Shown piece after piece: positions 35,319 through 52,109 of a DNA stretch of 64,000 nt. A program made the position numbers and the translations under genes. The notes under the pieces are model-generated. The model was given only the letters and a program-made list of their open reading frames with translations, had not been told where the DNA came from and made no database searches. How positions within the stretch are numbered: the first letter of the stretch is position 1; every line of letters starts with the position of its first letter. The DNA comes from Prorocentrum cordatum (lineage: Eukaryota; Sar; Dinophyceae; Prorocentrales; Prorocentraceae). The stretch is taken from contig CAUYUJ010011570.1 in NCBI GenBank assembly GCA_963575745.1, positions 396,501 through 460,500 of the forward strand, in the 5' to 3' direction.

Positions 35319-36170
35319 GGGGAGACGAGACGAGACGACGAGACGAGACGAGAGACGAGCGTCGAAGTTCGAGGTTCGAGCCGAGCCTTGCCTCGAGGAT
35401 CCCGAGGATCGAGGTTCGGGCCCTCGGGGGCCCTCCTCGTCACCGCGGCACCGCGGCTGGGCGATTGGATTCCGAACGGGCTCAAGCAGGAGCGGCAGGA
35501 GGGGCAGGAGGGGCAGCAGGAGGAACAGGATGATGAGCAGACTCAGACTCTTTTCTCATCGCATTTCTTTGACCGTCTTGAGAGTCTCCTTGACCTGCCT
35601 GCGTCGCTCCCCGCCCCCGCCGCCGCCTGGACGCCCGCAGTCCCTCAGCTGCAGCGGCGCGGGGCGAATTTAGAAACAAATCTAGGTAATATAGCGTCGT
35701 GAGTCGTGATCTTTTCAAGTGGCCTTCAGAAGGCGAAGGGGCCTTCACGGGGAGCGAACGGCGGGCGTATGGGAGGCCAGTGCACTCTCGCAGGCGAGGG
35801 AGGTGAGGCAGAGGAGGGTGGAAGGGCCCAGGGCCCAGGGCCCGATGGGCCGAGGAGGGGGCGGCTGAGAGGCACCAACCCGCACTCCGCTCTGAGACGT
35901 GCGGGTTGCCCATGCTAGGCTACACGGGAAGCCAACCAGTGCTGCCGTACGCTATCGACCCGAGTCCGACTCCTGGAGCCCCCTCCTCCGCCGATTGATT
36001 CAACTCCCCCATCCCATCCCCCGCCCCAGAGTCGAGGCCGCCACTCCCTGGTAAACCCACCACGGAGCGCCACACTAAAACTAGCTGTCACGATTATCTA
36101 TCTGATGGCATGCAGGTGCGGCACGGCACATATGTAACATACGGCAGGTCAAACAAAATCAAAAGCTACT
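34690..36170. other. Gene-free left part of the element, mostly purine tracts
   Basis: Arg/Pro-type GC-rich sequence to 35130, a GA microsatellite at 35140-35320 followed by GACGAGACGA units, then about 800 bp of unremarkable sequence that probably includes the 3' end of gene A. No further gene is supported. Confidence 0.6.
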
Positions 36171-36174
36171 GATT

Positions 36175-42623
<6,449 letters not shown>

Positions 42624-42639
42624 GGTGACTCTGCTTCTG

Positions 42640-43252
42640 CGAGCGGGGTGTCGAGAAGCTGGTCGGGATCGGTGAGTGGCGTGGTAGGTAAGCAGTGAGT
42701 CAGTAGTTAAACTAAGGCACAAAAGGCCTAGCCAAGCCCAGTCTTGCAACCAATATGGCCCATATGGCACTGCAGCTGGCAATGCAACGCAGAGGAGACG
42801 GGAACGATGTCACCTGACACTGTCACCTGCCCCAAACGAATCGGGGATATCGGCGATCAGGGGGGGATGGACTTGAGGACTGGGCTCGAAACCTGTGGGC
42901 CGAGAGCCGCGCGCTGTTTCAGAGTCAGGGCCCCAGGGCTGTAAACGTCGGTAAACAACACCTCCTCCCCCCCCTCGTCCTCCTCCTCCAACTCATTCCT
43001 TTCCTGTTCCAGTGTCTCTCTCTTTCTGTTTTATCTTCTGCCCCGCCGCCGCCACTTCTCGGCACCGTCGTCTCCTCGGGTACCGTATCGTTGACTTGTC
43101 CACTTGCCGAGTCTAGGAGGGGGGGGCAGTGCGCCCCGCGGCAGCGTGCTCGCGGTCGCGTAGAGAGCGCGCGCGAGTGGTGGCCCTAGGGTATCCTCTG
43201 GCTTTCTGTCTCAGTCGGTCTCTCTCTCCCTCCCTCCCTCCCTCTCTCTCCC

Positions 43253-43305
<53 letters not shown>

Positions 43306-43577
43306 CCCCCCTCCCTCCCTCCCTCCCTCCCCTCTCTCCCTCTCTCTCTCTACTTCTCTGAGTTCTCTGGAAGACTCGAGGAACCTCCTCACTTCTCTAC
43401 TCATCTCTATAAATCTCTCTCTCTCCTCCTCTCTCTCTCTCTCTCTCTCCTTTCTTCTCCTCCTCTCTCTCCCTTCCTCACTCTCACTCTCTCCTCTCTC
43501 TCTCTCTCCTCCACTCTCTCTACTTCTCCTCTCTCTCTCGCTCTCTCTCCTGACTCTTCTTCTCTCCTCTCTCCTCC

Positions 43578-43672
<95 letters not shown>

Positions 43673-44397
43673 GAGCTCAAACTGCCTCAGACCGTCGTCT
43701 GTCTGTCTTCTCTAACTGGCCGCTGCCCGCGCCGCAGGGCAACGATGGATCACGATCACGGCGGTTCGACAGGACGACCGACCCCCAGCCCGCTGCCACC
43801 GGCCAACCGTTTTCCTGGGCAGCGACGCGTCTGCCCGCAATCAAAACCTCGCCCGCCGAGCTCTCTGCACCGCCCGGGGGCGCCGCTGCCGCTGCTTGGA
43901 GGTGGTGGAGAGGAGGAGGAGGAGGAGGAGGAGGAGGAGGAGGACGAGGACGAGGACGAGGAGGAGGAGGAGGAGGAGGAGAGGGAGGAGGAGGAAGGAG
44001 GAGGGGCAGGACGAGGAGGAGGGGGAGGGGGAGGAGGAGGAGGAGGAGGAGGAGGAGGAGGAGGAGGAGGAGGAGCGAGCAGGACGAGGCTCGAGGCGGA
44101 GGACCAGCAATCGCGGCGGCGGACGGGGCCCCAGCTTGAAACAACATCTTAACACAGAGGTTTCAACGGGGGGGCCCAGCGTCGTCACACTGCACTACTA
44201 GCAGCCACACTCACTCACACCCAGCGACTGCGGCTAATTCTGCAGTCTACAATTTAGAGCTCGGGCCCACCTCGAGCCCCACCTCACTTGCCTCGGGCCG
44301 TGCATGGCCCATGGCCCCGGCGGCCTTCCCTCAACGCCAGGAGCGCATCAATCCCGCATCGGGTCGATCTCGGCCGCGGCCCAGGAGCCTGGGCATC
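42640..44397. other. Spacer between genes A and B with CT and GGA tracts
   Basis: A CT microsatellite covers 43215-43670 and GGA/GAG triplets cover 43905-44075. Between 42640 and 43200 the sequence is ordinary and may hold the promoter of gene A. Long Ser/Leu-, Arg/Glu- or Gly-rich frames here are microsatellite artefacts. Confidence 0.65.
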
Positions 44398-46325
44398 CTA
44401 GGCAGCCTGGGGGTCGTGGCTGGGCATGGCCTCGTCGCCGTCGCCGTCGCTGATGACCGAGAGATTCTGCCGCTGCTTGAAGAGATTCTTCCGAATGCAG
44501 CGGCGATCGGTATATGCTGCGAGCGTCCGCACGGATGCCGCGGGCGGTGTCCCCCCAGCGGCCGCGGCGGCGGTGCTCGACCCCGACGCGCGGCGGCCAC
44601 CGCCAACCTTCTGGGGGGCATTGGGGGCCGCGAGCCAAGTTCGAGACCGAGTGAGTGCGAACCCAGGCCATCCCTGCGTTTGAACTTCGAACCGAGTCCC
44701 AGACGCGGCGACGACGAGGTCCCGAGGGCGCTAGGAATCCCAGGAACCGCACACACACACCCAGCCTCAGTGGCAGCCGGGCGATCTGGCGACGGCGGCC
44801 CGCTGCGGCCACGAAGAGGAAGCGTCGAGCTGGAGCGGCCCGAGTCCGAGTCGGAGTCCTACGCCGATCGGCCGGCCAGCGTCGTCGTCTCGTCTCGACC
44901 GCCTCGTCGTTACATGCCGTGCCGTACCCTCCCCCATCTCTTCCACAAGCGCCCGTCACCTCCTCCTGGAGGAGGTGACGGGCGCTAGGGGTCCTCCATC
45001 TTCTCCTCTCTCCTCCCCCGTTCCCCCCCCCTCCTCCTCCTCCGCCTCGTCTCCGGCCGAGGGGGCGGAGCCCCTAGGCGCCCGTTCCTGGCAGGCGCGG
45101 GTCTGGACGGTCTGGCACTTGGTGAAGGCCGAGTCCGGCATGCACTGGAGCTCGCCGAGCACGGCCATCCCCGCCAGAGTAGCAGCCTCACAGCAGTGGG
45201 TTTCGAACGAGTTCCCGGCGAGGTCTGCGAGGAGAGCGGGCGCTACCTCCTCGAGTTTCCACTCGTCCTCCGCAGGGAAGAATATCCCCTGCAGCCGCAG
45301 CATCTCCTGGCACAGGGTCTACCCACCCGCCTCTCGTGGGCCCCCCGCGTGTGTTGGCGTGGGGGGTGGGGGTGGGGGCGAGCGCTCTGATGCGTCCCGT
45401 TGCCCGCGGGAAATTCAAAACCAGGAACGGGTTGCGTGCATCTTGCACTTGCGGACCGTTTACGGGCCCTGGCCGACTCGGGGCGGCACGGTTAAGTGAG
45501 TTATCCCCCCACCTCGCCCTGCGGGGGGGGGGGGCGAAGGGGAACGGTGGCGGATGGGCAGGGGAGGCTCTGAGGAGGGAGGGGGGCAGCGCTCCTGGGG
45601 GAGCAGGAAGCGGTGGCGGCTGCTGATGTACATCTCGGAGCGAGGCGAGACCGTCGGGCAAATGTTCGACATCGCCTGGCGCAGGGGGGGGAGGCAGAGG
45701 AGAGGGGCGGGGAGGCCAGGAGGGGCGGGGCACGTTAGGGGTGGTGGGATTGGGAGGAGGAGGAGGAGGAGGAGGAGGTACGTCTTACGGAGCGGCGGGC
45801 GCAGGGCGCCCCCCGCGACGGTGATCCCCAGACGCACCGCCACATCGCCAGCGATGGCGATGGCTTTGACGACGATGACGACGACGGTGATAATGATGAT
45901 GATGACGATGATGGCGATCATCATTTGAATCATCATCGGCGGTGAACGGCAAATATCAGCTCTGATTCGGATGTCAGCCCGTGCTCTTGCGGATGTTGGT
46001 TGATGATGATGATGATACGACGACGACGGCGGTTATGATGATGACGATGGCGATGATGGTGGTGATGGTGATGATGATGCTGGCGGCGAAGGTGGCCAGG
46101 ACGACGACGATGCGATGCACGGTGTCGATGAGGGAGATAACGATGATTATGCCGATGACACGATGACAGCGACGACGAAGATGGAACGACGAATGTGGCG
46201 ATGGTGATGATGATGATGATGACGATGATGATGATGATGGTGCTGATGCTGATGGCGATGATGATGACGACGATGATGAGGATGATGATGATTACGATGA
46301 TGATGACGACGACGACGACGACGAC

Positions 46326-46358
<33 letters not shown>

Positions 46359-46443
46359 CATCCCGCTCTCCCGTCGGGGGGGGTCGCCGCCGAATCGCAG
46401 TACAACGACGCCACGATGATGACGGATATGATGACGAATTCGA

Positions 46444-46482
<39 letters not shown>

Positions 46483-49400
46483 TGGTGGCAGTGCGACCAC
46501 GATGGGGCTCTCACAGGGTCCAGATGGTTTCAGGGCTGGTCGGAGATCGGAGATGGCCTCAAGAAGGCTCCAAGACTTCCCCAGTGATGATGATGCCCGC
46601 GGCCTCGTCCGCGGCCGCCCCTGCCGCTGCCCCCTCCCCTCGGCCATCCCTCGGCCCCCCAACGACCCTCCCTCGGGCCCCCCTCGGACGCCCCTCGGAC
46701 CCCCCCACCGCTGGGCCCGCCTCGCCTTGCCCCCCCCCCCCTCGGCCCCTCTCCCCCCCCCCCTGCCTCACCCCCGGCCCTCCTCCGGGCCCCCACTCGG
46801 GCCCCCCTCGAGCCCACTCCGGCCCCCCCTCGGGTCCCCCGAATTCGCCCCTCGGCCCCCCTCGGGCCCCCCTCGGCCCCCCCACGGCCCCTCTCTGGAA
46901 CCCTCTCGGCCCCCTCCCAGCCCCCCGAGGGCCCCTCGGCCCACCCCAGGAGGACCCCAAGGGCCCCCCTCGGCCCCCTCCTCGGCCCCCCCTCGGCCCC
47001 TCTCTGGGACCCCTCGGGCCCCACTCGGCCCCCTCCTCGGCCCCCTCTCGGCCCCCTCTCGGCCCCCCCCCCCGCCCCCGCCCCCCGCCCCCCCCCCCCC
47101 CTTGGGACCCGCGCCCCAGCCCCCCCCCCCCCCTCGCCCCCCATCCCCTCGCCCCTCCGCCCCCCCCCCCCCCCCCCACCGCCCCCCCGGCCCCTCCCAC
47201 TCGGCCCCCTGGTGCCCCCCTCCCCGGCCCCCCTGGGGCCGCCAAGCGGCCGCCGATTAGCCGCCCGCCTGCCGCCCAGACCGCCCGATTAGCCGCCCGC
47301 TAGCCGCCCGCTGGCGGCCCGATTAGCCGCCCGCTAGCCGCCCGCTAGCCGCCCGATTAGCCGCCCGCTAGCCGCCCGCTAGCCGCCCGCTAAGCGCCCG
47401 CTAAGCGCCCGCTAAGCGCCCGCTAAGCGCCCGCTAAGCGCCCGCTAGCCGCCCGCTAAGCGCCCGCTAAGCGCCCGCTAAGCGCCCGCTAAGCGCCCGC
47501 TAAGCGCCCGCTAAGCGCCCGCTAAGCGCCCGCTCAGCGGCCGCTAAGCGCCGCTAAGCGCCGCTAAGCGCCGCTAAGCGCCCCACGGCCCGTCAGTTAA
47601 GCGCCCGCTAAGCGCCCGCTAAGCGCCCGCTAAGCGCCCGCTAAGCGCCCGCTAAGCGCCCGACGACACCTCCGTGCGCGCGATGACACGGCATGCCGCT
47701 CTGTCCAAAAGTAAAGGTTTCTTTACTTTTGGCAGAAGGGCAGGCCGCGTCAGCGTGCGCGCGGAGCTTTCGTCGGACGCTCAGCGGACGCTTAGCGGGC
47801 GCTTAACTGACGGCTCGTCGGGCGCTTAGCGGGCGCTTGACGGGCGCTTAGCGGGCGCTTAGCGGCCGCTTAGCGGGCGCTTAGCGGCCGCTTAGCGGAC
47901 GCTTAGCGGGCGCTTAGCGGACGCTTAGCGGACGCTTAGCGGACGCTTAACTGACGGGCCGTGGGGCGCTTAGCGGACGCTTAGCGGACGCTTAGCGGAC
48001 GCTTAGCGGACGCTTCATTGACGGGCCGTGGGGCGCTTAGCGGACGCTTAGCGGACGCTTAGCGGACGCTCAGCGGACGGCTAGCAGGCGGCTACCAGAC
48101 GACTAGCGGGCGGCTAGCGGACGGCTACTCGGGCGGCTAACCGACGGCAACCAGACGGCTAGCGGACGGCTAACCGACGGCTAGCGGACGGCTACCAGGC
48201 CGCTAGCTGACGGCGGACTGACAGCCCAGACTGTTAACCTGGCGGCATGCGGAGGTCTGTCCGACGACGGCAGGCTGACGACTAGCGGACGGCTAACCGA
48301 CGCTTGCGGTTAAGTTACGTCCCAGGCGCTCGTTCTGGATTATCCCGACGCGTGTCTGACGCTCGGCTCGATCGAGTCGGCGGGGTCGGAGCAGGCGAGG
48401 ACGAGGACAGGGGGCGCAGGAGCAGGAGGAGGAGGAGGGGGGGTGGAATGCCCAAAGTAGGAATCCTCCAAAGCAGTAGGAAGAGGAAGCGGAGGGGACA
48501 GAAGAGGGGGAGGGGGGGAGGAGGAGGAGGAGGAGGAGGAGGAGGTGAGGGAAGGCCGGCGAGAGAGGAAAGAGGAGGAGTGGGAGGGGAAGGAGGGGGG
48601 CGGAGAGGAAGATAATGAGGATGCGCTAAAGGCCTTGCTGCCTTAAGCTCAAAACCCGAGCTCACCCAAGCAAGATCAACCCTCCCGCGCCCCGACCCTG
48701 GCCCCGGGCGCCTCGCAGAACTGGGTGCACTGGCTGAGGTCGATCAGCTTGGCGTCGCCCCCGGCCCACGGCACCTCGACGCCGTGCTGCTGGAGGACGT
48801 CGAACTGGCGGGCAGAGAGCCTCTGCAGTCCAGGAAGCATGCCGAGCGTCTCCCTGTCCGGCATGCTCGGCTTCCACCAATCATCCGTCCCAGCGTTGGC
48901 GCACCGAGAGATGTGGTCGTCAACCCACCTCGGGAGAACTGCAGCGCCAGCAAGAGGATCTCCCCCGCGCGCCTTCTTGACTGGGCGCCGCGGAGTCCTC
49001 ACGATCGGCCTGCGGTCTGGTGGCGTAGTGGGGCCGGTCTCCAAATATGTGCGAACCTTCCTGTTGCTATCGGGGAAGATGACGTTGCTCAGCTCGACCC
49101 TGGCATGGTCCTTCGCGAAGCGGGCCATCAACTCGTCGACCTTCGCGAAGACGGCGCTGTCAGGAATGCCGATAGGGGCAGCGGTCCTCTTGATGCACAC
49201 GAACCAGAAACGAGGCCTGTGCTGCGGCCACCCAAAATGCTTGGACGGGTTCAGGAGGTACACCCTGGCGAAGAAGCCAGCCGCATGGAGCTTCCGCTGA
49301 CACTGGGCCAAGTTGCCCGTGGCGTAGAGGCCCCATACGTTTTCCAACACCACCAACTTGCACCCGCTGTTCAGCACGTACTCGATGATGCCTCTGAGGA

Positions 49401-50244
49401 AGAGAGGCGGAGGAGGCTCGGAGGGTTCGGAGTTCCGAAGGGCCCAGGGCGCGAGGGGATGGAAGACGGAGGAGGAGGAGGAGGAGGGCCCCCTCGCATG
49501 ACTCGGGGGCTTCTGGACGGTCCTGGACACCCTCCTGAGGACCAGGGGCCAGGGTAGTCCTGGAGTCCTGGACCCTCCCCTCCTCGACGCCGCGTCCTCC
49601 AGGAGCTCCTCCACCTCCTGGGGCCAATCCAAGACATGCCGCATCGCCTCCACCTCCTCCTCCGAGCCTCCTGCCAGGACCTGGGGGCCCCCTGCCCCAC
49701 CCCCTGCCCCGCTAAAACACGACTTCAATTTGTTTAGCGCCCCCGAAGCCGGCGCGCCTTCGAAGCAGGAGCCCGTCCTGGCAGATGCATCGTCCACGAC
49801 CGAATCGTTCGCGCCGCTCCGAGCTGCATGGCTCTTGAGAGACACGTCGTCGCACGGGAAGCCCACGATGAGAATGTCCACGTTCCTGGGCACGGCGTCC
49901 TCGCCGTCATGCACGTAGTTGGTCACGAGCGCACCCATGGGCCCCAACTTCGTCATGTCACCGAACACGTAGTTGCACCGCGGAAACATCTTCTTGATGA
50001 AAGCCCGCTTGGCAGGGTCCGACTCGGCCGAGAAGACGTGGGACACCTTGATCCGCCGCGGCTCCGCGAACTCGCGATCGATGGCGGAGTTGAGAGCGTG
50101 GACGAGATCGCCAGTCGCCATAACCTGGCGGGCGGGGCCGGAGGTTGGAGGGGGGCCCGTGCCGCCACCCCTCCCCCGGCGAGCGAGGAGGCAGGCGAGG
50201 CGAGGGCGTGGGAGGTGACTGGGGAGGAGGGGCTCAGGCGGAGC

Positions 50245-50294
<50 letters not shown>

Positions 50295-50407
50295 AGAGAG
50301 GGAGAGGGGGAGGAGAGCGAGGCAGAGAGAGAGGTGAGAGAGAGAGAGAGGGAGAGAGAGAGAAAGAAAGAAAGAAAGAAAGAGAGGGAGAGAGAGAGAG
50401 AAAGAGA

Positions 50408-50446
<39 letters not shown>

Positions 50447-50572
50447 GATGGGATGGGGGGAGAGAGTGGGATGAGAGAGAGAGAGAGGAGAGAAGAGAGA
50501 GAGCGAGAGAGTGGAGAGGGGGAGAGAGAGAGAGAGAGAGAGAGAGAGGGATGGGGAGGAGTGGGAGAGGGA

Positions 50573-50641
<69 letters not shown>

Positions 50642-50709
50642 AGGGGGAGCGGAGAGGGGGGGAGGGAGGGAGCGAGTGAGGAGAGGGAGAAACAGGGGAG
50701 AGAGGGAGC

Positions 50710-50776
<67 letters not shown>

Positions 50777-51014
50777 AGGGAGAGAGAGGCCAGGGGCCCT
50801 CGGGGGGGGAGGGAGGGGGAGGCAGGGGAGAGAGAGGGAGACAGAGTGCGAGAGCGAAAAACGATCGGGCGCCCCCAGGAGCCGCGCAGTCCGTGCCAGA
50901 GCACATCGTCGCCACCTTCAGGACGCCGCCGCACTTGTTCCAGAGGAGGGCGTCGACGTTTCTCAGCTCATTCGGCGTGAGGCGCTGCACCAGTGCGCCA
51001 CCGAAGGACTTCAT
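44398..51014 (-). CDS. Gene B: C5 cytosine DNA methyltransferase, 579 aa, six exons
   Basis: Transfers a methyl group from S-adenosylmethionine to carbon 5 of cytosine. Exons: 51014-50886, 50124-49713, 49391-48712, 45675-45595, 45306-45082 and 44610-44398 (TAG). They total 1,740 nt, exactly 580 codons, with frame kept at every junction. Motif I (VATMCSGTDC) spans the first splice site; motif IV is VGFPCDDVS with the catalytic Pro-Cys; motif VI is VVLENVWG; motif VIII is QHRPRFWF; motifs IX-X are PQEMLRLQGIFF and LAGNSFETHC. All are in the usual order with no missing catalytic residue. Introns 1, 2, 3 and 5 fit GC-AG and intron 4 fits GA-AG. Intron 3 is 3,036 bp and contains a large foldback. 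The protein ends with a Gly/Ser/Ala linker and a basic tail (TDRRCIRKNLFKQRQNLS). Target specificity is unknown. The start follows from the first in-frame ATG before motif I. Confidence 0.85.
44948..44986. repeat. Perfect 39-bp palindrome in gene B intron 5
   Basis: AGCGCCCGTCACCTCCTCC, a single T, then its exact reverse complement. It lies inside the 471-bp intron 45081-44611. It could be the core of an intron-creating mobile element or a transcript hairpin. Confidence 0.85.
45840..46490. repeat. GAT/GAC microsatellite in gene B intron 3
   Basis: GATGATGACGACGAT triplets with interruptions. Predicted Met-, Asp- or His-rich products are not genes. Confidence 0.85.
46650..47240. repeat. CCCCCCTCGG tandem array in gene B intron 3
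   Basis: Units of 10-15 bp close to CCCCCCTCGGCC recur over nearly 600 bp, with almost all C on the plus strand and all G on the transcribed gene's sense strand. The sense transcript would be extremely G-rich and able to form quadruplexes. Confidence 0.8.
47250..48300. repeat. ~1-kb foldback of 11-bp repeats in gene B intron 3
   Basis: The left arm has TTAGCCGCCCG-type units (47255-47390), then GCTAAGCGCCC units (47390-47665). The right arm mirrors this: GGGCGCTTAGC or GGACGCTTAGC units (47775-48070), then GGCTAGCGGAC and GGCTAACCGAC units (48070-48300). A CACGGCCCGTCAGTTAAGCG box on the left (47584) matches TTAACTGACGGGCCGTG on the right (47947). The centre at 47705-47732 is a perfect hairpin. 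Long inverted ends made of short tandem repeats are the hallmark of foldback elements such as Drosophila FB. Confidence 0.85.
47705..47732. repeat. Perfect hairpin at the foldback centre
   Basis: CCAAAAGTAAAG, loop GTTT, then the exact reverse complement. It is AT-rich in a very GC-rich surrounding. The next ~60 bp on each side are also complementary with a few mismatches. Confidence 0.9.
50125..50885. repeat. GA microsatellite filling gene B intron 1
   Basis: Nearly all of this 761-bp intron is GAGAGA or GGAGAG on the plus strand, that is, pyrimidine-rich on the sense strand. The long Ser/Leu frame through it only bridges exons 1 and 2. Confidence 0.8.
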
Positions 51015-52109
51015 CGTGTCCTCGTGGGGGCAGCTCAGGGGGGGCGAGCTGCGAAGCAGCCGAAAGGGGCGAGCACTGGCATGGGAATCCCGCCCCTGTC
51101 GACTCAAATCGAGGTTGGTTGCGACGCCCCCCCCCCTGCCCCGCCTGGTCGACGGCCATGTGCGAGGCCGTTTGAGTTCGGGAAGCTGGGAAGGCCACAT
51201 ATGTACCCTTCGGTGTGCTCGTCACACTCATGGACATGAGATCCGCGGGGCTGGCGGCCGCGTAGGCCGTGCACGGCGAATGGTGAGGCTGGGAGCTCGA
51301 GTTTTAAAGGCTGGCTACGGTGGCCCGGGAGACCCGCGCGAGATGATGACTCGACTCATCAGCCCGCCCCCGCCAGGATTATCATCTGCGGCTGCGACCT
51401 GGACAAGGCCAACCGCCGGCCGCTCGGCCGCTCGGGGGCGGGAAGAGGGGCGCTGGCGGGACAAGGCCCCCCATGTCAGATTCCGATGGGCCCCGAGCCT
51501 GGGCCTGAGCAGCAGCACCGCTGATTTCAACGGGTCCCGGGGCCGAGGGGGGGGGGTCGGCGGTCGGTGCTGCGCCCGACTCGCAAGGCAATAATTGTTG
51601 ACCCCCGTGCCGGGAGGGGCGGGAGGGCGGCGATGGGATATGATCGGGTGGGCCCAGGGATCGGATCCAAGGACGAGGATGAGGTTGAGCCTGGAGGATT
51701 CGGAGGAGGGGGAGGAAGAGAGAAGGGGGGGTATCTTCCACGCTGACACGCTGACCCCGACGAGGCACGGGCGAGCGCCCGACGAACAATAATGACCAGA
51801 AAACGGGCCACCAACGGCTCCTGGAAAAAGAATCATCATCGGCCAATTGGCCGTACTACTACCGCTACCCTGGGGCCCCCACTAGGCGTCGGCGGATCTT
51901 GTTGCGAGTAAGCCCTGGCTAGGGGGCGAGACTCGAGGTGGGGGTCGAACGATCGAGGCGACTGTTTTTGAACAGCAACCTCGAGCACGCCGTCTGTCTG
52001 ACCCCTGGGGTCTCGCCCAGGGCCGAACCTGAGGCATGGCGGGCTGCCTCCCCAGCCGCAGCCCGCACATAATTCGAATGCATGGCCCGCAGTCCAAGCG
52101 CCTCCGCCG
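51015..52109. other. Spacer between genes C and B
   Basis: About 1.1 kb of GC-rich sequence without a supported gene. It should contain the 3' end of gene C and the promoter or leader of gene B. A minus-strand frame continues upstream of the gene B start to about 51200, so a longer N-terminus cannot be excluded. Confidence 0.5.

Noticed and set aside
34923-35702. Arg/Glu-rich open frame over the GA microsatellite
   Set aside because: GAGAGA lacks stops in all frames on both strands, so length means nothing; the composition is not that of a protein.
43129-44152. Ser/Leu-, Arg/Glu- and Gly/Arg-rich open frames
   Set aside because: They are translations of CT and GGA microsatellites between genes A and B.
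46416-47303. Pro-rich plus-strand open frame
   Set aside because: It reads the CCCCCCTCGG array inside an intron of the methyltransferase on the other strand.
48676-48711. Stop codon ending the methyltransferase frame at 48676
   Set aside because: The protein lacks motifs IX-X at that point; they appear in frame at 45675-45082. A GC donor after 48712 and an AG before 45675 join them without frame change, so the stop is intronic.
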